Assembly: GCA_008921705.1 (NCBI GenBank) | Contig: VFFE01007127.1 | Coordinates: 379,550-443,549, forward strand | Source: Burhinus oedicnemus | Taxonomy: Eukaryota > Chordata > Aves > Charadriiformes > Burhinidae | Reading direction: 5' to 3' | DNA: 64,000 nucleotides | Shown here: in pieces, positions 60,011-64,000 of the stretch | How the letters are laid out: every line of letters begins with the position of its first letter | Numbering within the stretch: the stretch's first letter is position 1 | The notes under the pieces: generated by a model | Told to the model about the DNA's origin: nothing | The model's input: the letters and a program-made list of their open reading frames with translations, nothing else | Databases searched by the model: none | Program-made: the position numbers and the translations under genes

Positions 60011-63000
60011 TTTTACTTCTTGGATCGCATATTAACATTGCTGTAAAGCCAGGTTACTGCTTTAACCTGTTGTAATTAACCAGCATGACTTTTTAATCTA
60101 TTAATTTATAATTGAAAACTAATCACAGCATACACTGGGGTTTGTCTGGTATTTTGGATCAGGCCTTTTAGCTAGCAGAGGGATGAGGCAGTAAAACAGG
60201 ATCGCCTCCTAACCCCCTGCAGTTCACTACCATCCCAGGCACCCCTGAGGATATCAGCAGTGCTGTAGATGCTGTGTGAAAAGTTACCTTCAAATTGCAG
60301 GATTGATCCCTCCAAAATCTCTAGCAGTCACAATGGTGAAGGGCAGCTTGGTCCACCAGGCAGGGCACAGGTTTAGGACCCTTAATTAGAAAAAGTCTAT
60401 TTACCCAGCTCCAAGTAGTTTAATGAACTGCTTCTTCATTTAGCTTCCTAATATCAGAGGACAATTATATGTTGGCTGAGAGGGGAAGGAGAGCTACTCC
60501 GCTTGGGGAGGAGGGGATGAGTGTGCTGGAGAAGCTCCAGGAGAAAGAAAAACCACATCAAGGCTGTCTGCCTTCCCCGTCCCAAATTACAGCACCCGGA
60601 GAGGAATACGCCAGGGGTTGGGTAAGAGCAGAGCAGGAGGCTGCCTCATGTTGGAATATTTTTCTTTGCCTTGGGTGAGTAAATAATAATCTGTTTTGGA
60701 AAATGTATTTAGAGACACTGTCTCATGTAGAGGCTGCAGGAGGAAAGCTGAGCGCCTTTGCTGAGATGGACACATGGTTACAGTCATTGAACTTATCTTC
60801 AAGGAGGTCCGAGGCTGGGAGAGCTGCTGGAGGTGGAGAGCCGGGGGCACCTCCAAGGGAGTCACCAGCCCCACAGTTTGGCTCGCAGCCCCCAGGGACC
60901 TGCTGAGGGTCCTTTGTCTAATGGGACCAGTGACAGGCAGAGGTTTGCTGGAGCATTTCCTGTCTGCAGAGCAACTCTTAGGTGGATGCATCCCTCACCT
61001 TCGTCTCCACCCACTGACACTGTCATGTCCTTTGCACTCGCAGGAGCAGACCTGTGGCTGATGAAAAGACACGACTGCACCCACCAGAAGAGACAGTGGG
61101 AGTGCTAAAAGAGAGGTCCCACGTGGGCATACTTGCATGGGGGCAGCTCTGAGTGAGGGGGAGGTGAAAGAGTGAATTTAAGGGTAAAGGTTAGTGAGGC
61201 CAACAAATGGGAAGAGGAACGACCTGAAACCGCATCAATGATGGATGGGTGCAGTAGCCAGTGTGAAGCAGAATCTGCGGTCAGGAAGATGAAATTATGT
61301 AGGAAACGGAAGGAGGCACACAGCAAGGAGTGAAGGGTAGGATTGCACTATTGATTTTAGATGTCTCAAAGCTGGATGCCTAAGTGGGAGCCAGCCTCCC
61401 TCAGCTCCCTCCATGTCCAGGTAAAAACTGGTGTGGTCCATCGGGTGATTCACCTGCCGTGCTTTGGGTCAGAGGAAAGGCTCCCTGGGTGTCCCTGTTT
61501 CTCTCCCCTGGCTACAGGTAGAGTCCGATGAAGCACCCAAGGTGGGTGTTGCACTTCTTCTCTTTCCCTCATAGTGCAAAGCTTCATCCAACAAAGTAGT
61601 TTTGCAGCCACAGTCCAGCTGACGTTTGAATGCAGATGAGCCGAGAGCACATCAGAGTCTGAGCATGTGTCTAGGGGCTCCTTGGACTTCAAAGGACAGG
61701 AGACACAGACCACCCTCCTTCCAGCAAAGCAAGCTCTCCAAACAGCTGTAGAGTGGAGAGAGGCCAAATCGGAAACCCTGCCAGCCCCCGACTATATGTG
61801 ATCTATGTGCAGTTTAATGTTTGATGGCTGATGTCAAAGAGAATTCAGCTAAAGGCAGGAAGAGAAACACAAGGAAAACAAGGATAGCTGTGCAGGGAGC
61901 CAGCTTTATGACTTATGCTACCTTCTGAGTGATGCTTAAACTGAAACACAAATAACAATAAATCCAGTTCCACTCCATCCAGAGGACAGAGCAGAGCCCA
62001 CTTTGCTTGGCCAAAACAGGCCTCAGTGTTTAACCACAAGAAAATCCTCCTGAAGTTTTATTACTTACTGTAAGGACTGTGAAAGCCCCTCGGTTAGGAA
62101 ATACAGCTTCTAGTGGATTTACGGCATGAGCGCTTGGACAGACTGTTTCCCGTTCAGTTGGATTTCAGGAGGTGGGACAAGACAAGGTGCTGGTTAGTAC
62201 TGGGGGATGTGTTTCCACCTAAGCTCGAGCCCGATCCTGTCCCACTAGCCTTCCCTGAAGCCCTTTGGACAACTGGCAAAGTTTTTGTGTTATTTTAAGC
62301 TCCCAAACCAGGGGCCAAACAGCAGCTCATTCAGCTCATGCTGCTTTGCTGCTGGACACAAGTCTGGGTGGGGATGCTCTTCTCCCACCATTGCATTTGC
62401 TCCTTTGTGAAGCCTGGACCTCCCTGGGCATTTGGCTCTGAGATCGGCACATCCCTCTCTCATCAAAAAGCTGTGAGACCTGCTGCAAAAAAAGTACTCA
62501 GTGCATCTGGCTATCCGCTGCTGAGCGTTGCGTCTTCTGCGTTGGGTTTATGGACACCTTTGGGACACTATGGGGGTTTTTTGGATCATAGATTGCTTTG
62601 TCTGTTTAAAAAAGGATGATTTTTTGCCAAAGAATGACATGTCTGATGGCTCAGGGTAGATGGAGACTCCTCCATGGTGGAATAGCGTGGTCAGCTGAAG
62701 GCAGGCGGTGGAGTGTCCTGGGGGAAGGGATTTGGCTGGAGAATGGAGAGCAAGGTCCAGAAGATGCACGAGACACTGCAGAGCATTTCTGGAATTAAAA
62801 AAAAAAAAAAAAAAAAAAAAAAGGAAGAAAAAAACCCCTATTGGTTTTCAGCCCAGAATTCTCAGAATTTTGATTTTTCTATGAGAAAAACATTAAGTTT
62901 CTCCTGATCCTCTCCCAGGGGATGGGAGTTGTATTTTTTCTGCCTAGCTGTATTATCTGTCCATTTGTAATCTCTCAGCACTGTGTGCTGGGGTAGATCA

Positions 63001-63320
63001 TGGGGCTTCCAGCCCTCCCAGCTGCAAGAAACACCAGAATGGGTCAACCCAGCAATTCCTGAGACACCAGAATTAGGAAGAAAATGCCTGAAACACTATG
63101 TCTTCTGATTCTTGGATATTGGGAGCCTGATTAGTGAGGCAGTGTCATAAATGGGTGATTAGTGGAGCTGCTAAGGAAAGACTGACTTTCTCACCTCTCC
63201 CCTCCCCTGGGAGGTATAAACCCAAATGCTGTCCATAAGAAACGCAAAATAATCCTTCTGCTTCACGTACGTAGCCAGAGAACTGCATCCAGCGGGCACC
63301 GCCTTTAAAGAGAGATGATG
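60011..63320. other. Unique non-coding sequence
   Basis: No gene is supported. About 60020-60150 is AT-rich with several TAATTA-type sites. The 61.1-61.35 kb part is purine-rich. An A26 tract is at 62797-62822. Confidence 0.5.
62797..62822. repeat. Poly(A) tract, A26
   Basis: Longest homopolymer of the window, followed by an A-rich GGAAGAAAAAAA stretch. ATTAAA abuts it directly, which is too close to be a polyadenylation signal for this tract. Confidence 0.93.
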
Positions 63321-63326
63321 ATCAGC

Positions 63327-63545
63327 AGGAGACAGTCCAGAGGCGATCAGCGAATGTGATCAGAGGTCTCAAAAACACGACCTGTGGGGAAAGGCTGCGA
63401 GAACTGGGCTTGTTTAGTCTAGAAGCGATGGAGCGGAGACGTGATAACAGCCTTCAGCTATGCAAGAAGTTGATGCGAAGAGAAGGGAATAAACTCTTGG
63501 CCATGTCGCTGGGTACCAGGGAAGGGTAATTCAGAGTAATTTAGG
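63327..63545 (+). mobile_element. Old CR1 3' fragment
   Basis: GAGACAGTCCAGAGGCGATC, TGATCAGAGGTCTC, GGGGAAAGGCTGCGAGAACT, GGGCTTGTTTAGTCTAGAAG and GTGATAACAGCCTTCA follow the end of the RT ORF and start of the 3' UTR of an old CR1 subfamily (the GTTTAGTCTAGA / GATAACAG type also seen in other reptiles). It decays after about 63480, and no octamer tail is visible. It is much more diverged than the 16.8-43 kb copies. Confidence 0.8.
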
Positions 63546-64000
63546 AAGTACACCCTAATGGGAGAGTAGAGAAGTCCCAGGTTTAGCAGTGGAGGAGGTT
63601 TGGGGTCTTAGCGGTGGTTGGGAGGCCTGGCTAGGCTGGTGCCCACCAGGGACATGGGGTGGCATGATCTGGCAGGGGATGGTTGATGCCACCTCCTGGG
63701 GTCTCTTCATGTGCTCTCAGATGGAAATCTTTCAGCCCACAGTTCCTCTTCAGAAAGGTTGGTAGGTGAACCTCACTAGGTACCACTGTGACACCCACAA
63801 ACACCAGACCACCGACACAGATCCCTGAGCCCCTCCTACAAAGAGATTTATAGGGACCAAGAGGAGGAGCAGGGACCGGGCACCTGCTGAACCCCAGCCC
63901 CACCACATGTCCCAAAAGGGGAAAGGTAGCAGGGGCTGCAGAGGAAGAGCATGTCACGATGCATGTCCCAGCAGGCACAGCTGAAGCCATGTTGGCTGTC
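63546..64000. other. Unique non-coding sequence
   Basis: No gene or repeat was recognised up to the window end. A 119-codon open frame on the minus strand (63631-63990) has no recognisable domain. Confidence 0.5.

Overview
This window looks like non-coding nuclear DNA from a bird, most probably a neognath. The main evidence is repeat content. There are many 5'-truncated CR1 LINE copies carrying the CR1 RT C-terminal coding region and the diagnostic CR1 3' end, an (ATTCTATG)n octamer tail with no poly(A). At least four CR1 age or subfamily classes are present, together with very old MIR-type tRNA-SINE remnants, short homopolymer tracts and sparse microsatellites. Base composition is mixed and no protein-coding density is visible. 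I found no rRNA, tRNA, operon, phage, CRISPR or other prokaryotic feature.

Layout. 0-5 kb: a CR1 copy cut by the window edge, an AT microsatellite, a striking 72-nt near-palindromic hairpin at 2509-2580, and an ancient antisense CR1 RT fragment at about 4.5-4.85 kb. 5-16.7 kb: unique sequence with several A/T tracts, one poly(A) tract preceded by AATAAA (retrocopy-like), a MIR remnant and X-box-like motifs near 14.3-14.5 kb. 16.8-17.5 kb: CR1 (+). 20.75-21.15 kb: CpG-island-like block. 23.8-24.5 kb: CR1 (-). 27.4-27.86 kb: MIR abutting CR1 (-). 31.0-31.56 kb: an unresolved block with a two-copy tandem repeat and a polyadenylation-type end. 34.4 kb: MIR (-). 36.2-36.7 kb: a second CpG-rich block, immediately followed by CR1 (+) at 36.76-37.16 kb. 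40.7-41.35 kb: an ancient CR1 interrupted by a large two-part (CTTCT)24-(CTTCC)13 microsatellite. 42.96-43.11 kb: CR1 (-) tail. 50.6-50.7 kb: a CR1 copy reduced to its tail with ten octamers. 55.6-55.8 kb: ancient CR1 RT fragment. 59.86-60.01 kb: a CR1 of a different family with an interrupted octamer tail. 63.3-63.55 kb: old CR1 3' fragment.

No host protein-coding exon could be supported. Open frames up to about 218 codons occur, but none has a recognisable domain, and they are of a length that can arise by chance in this composition. The window is therefore best read as a gene desert or the inside of a very large intron. The features most worth following up are the 2.5 kb hairpin, the two CpG-rich blocks, the microsatellite inside an old LINE, and the pattern of CR1 truncation and tail growth. 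All family assignments rest on remembered consensus features and by-eye alignment; no search was run.
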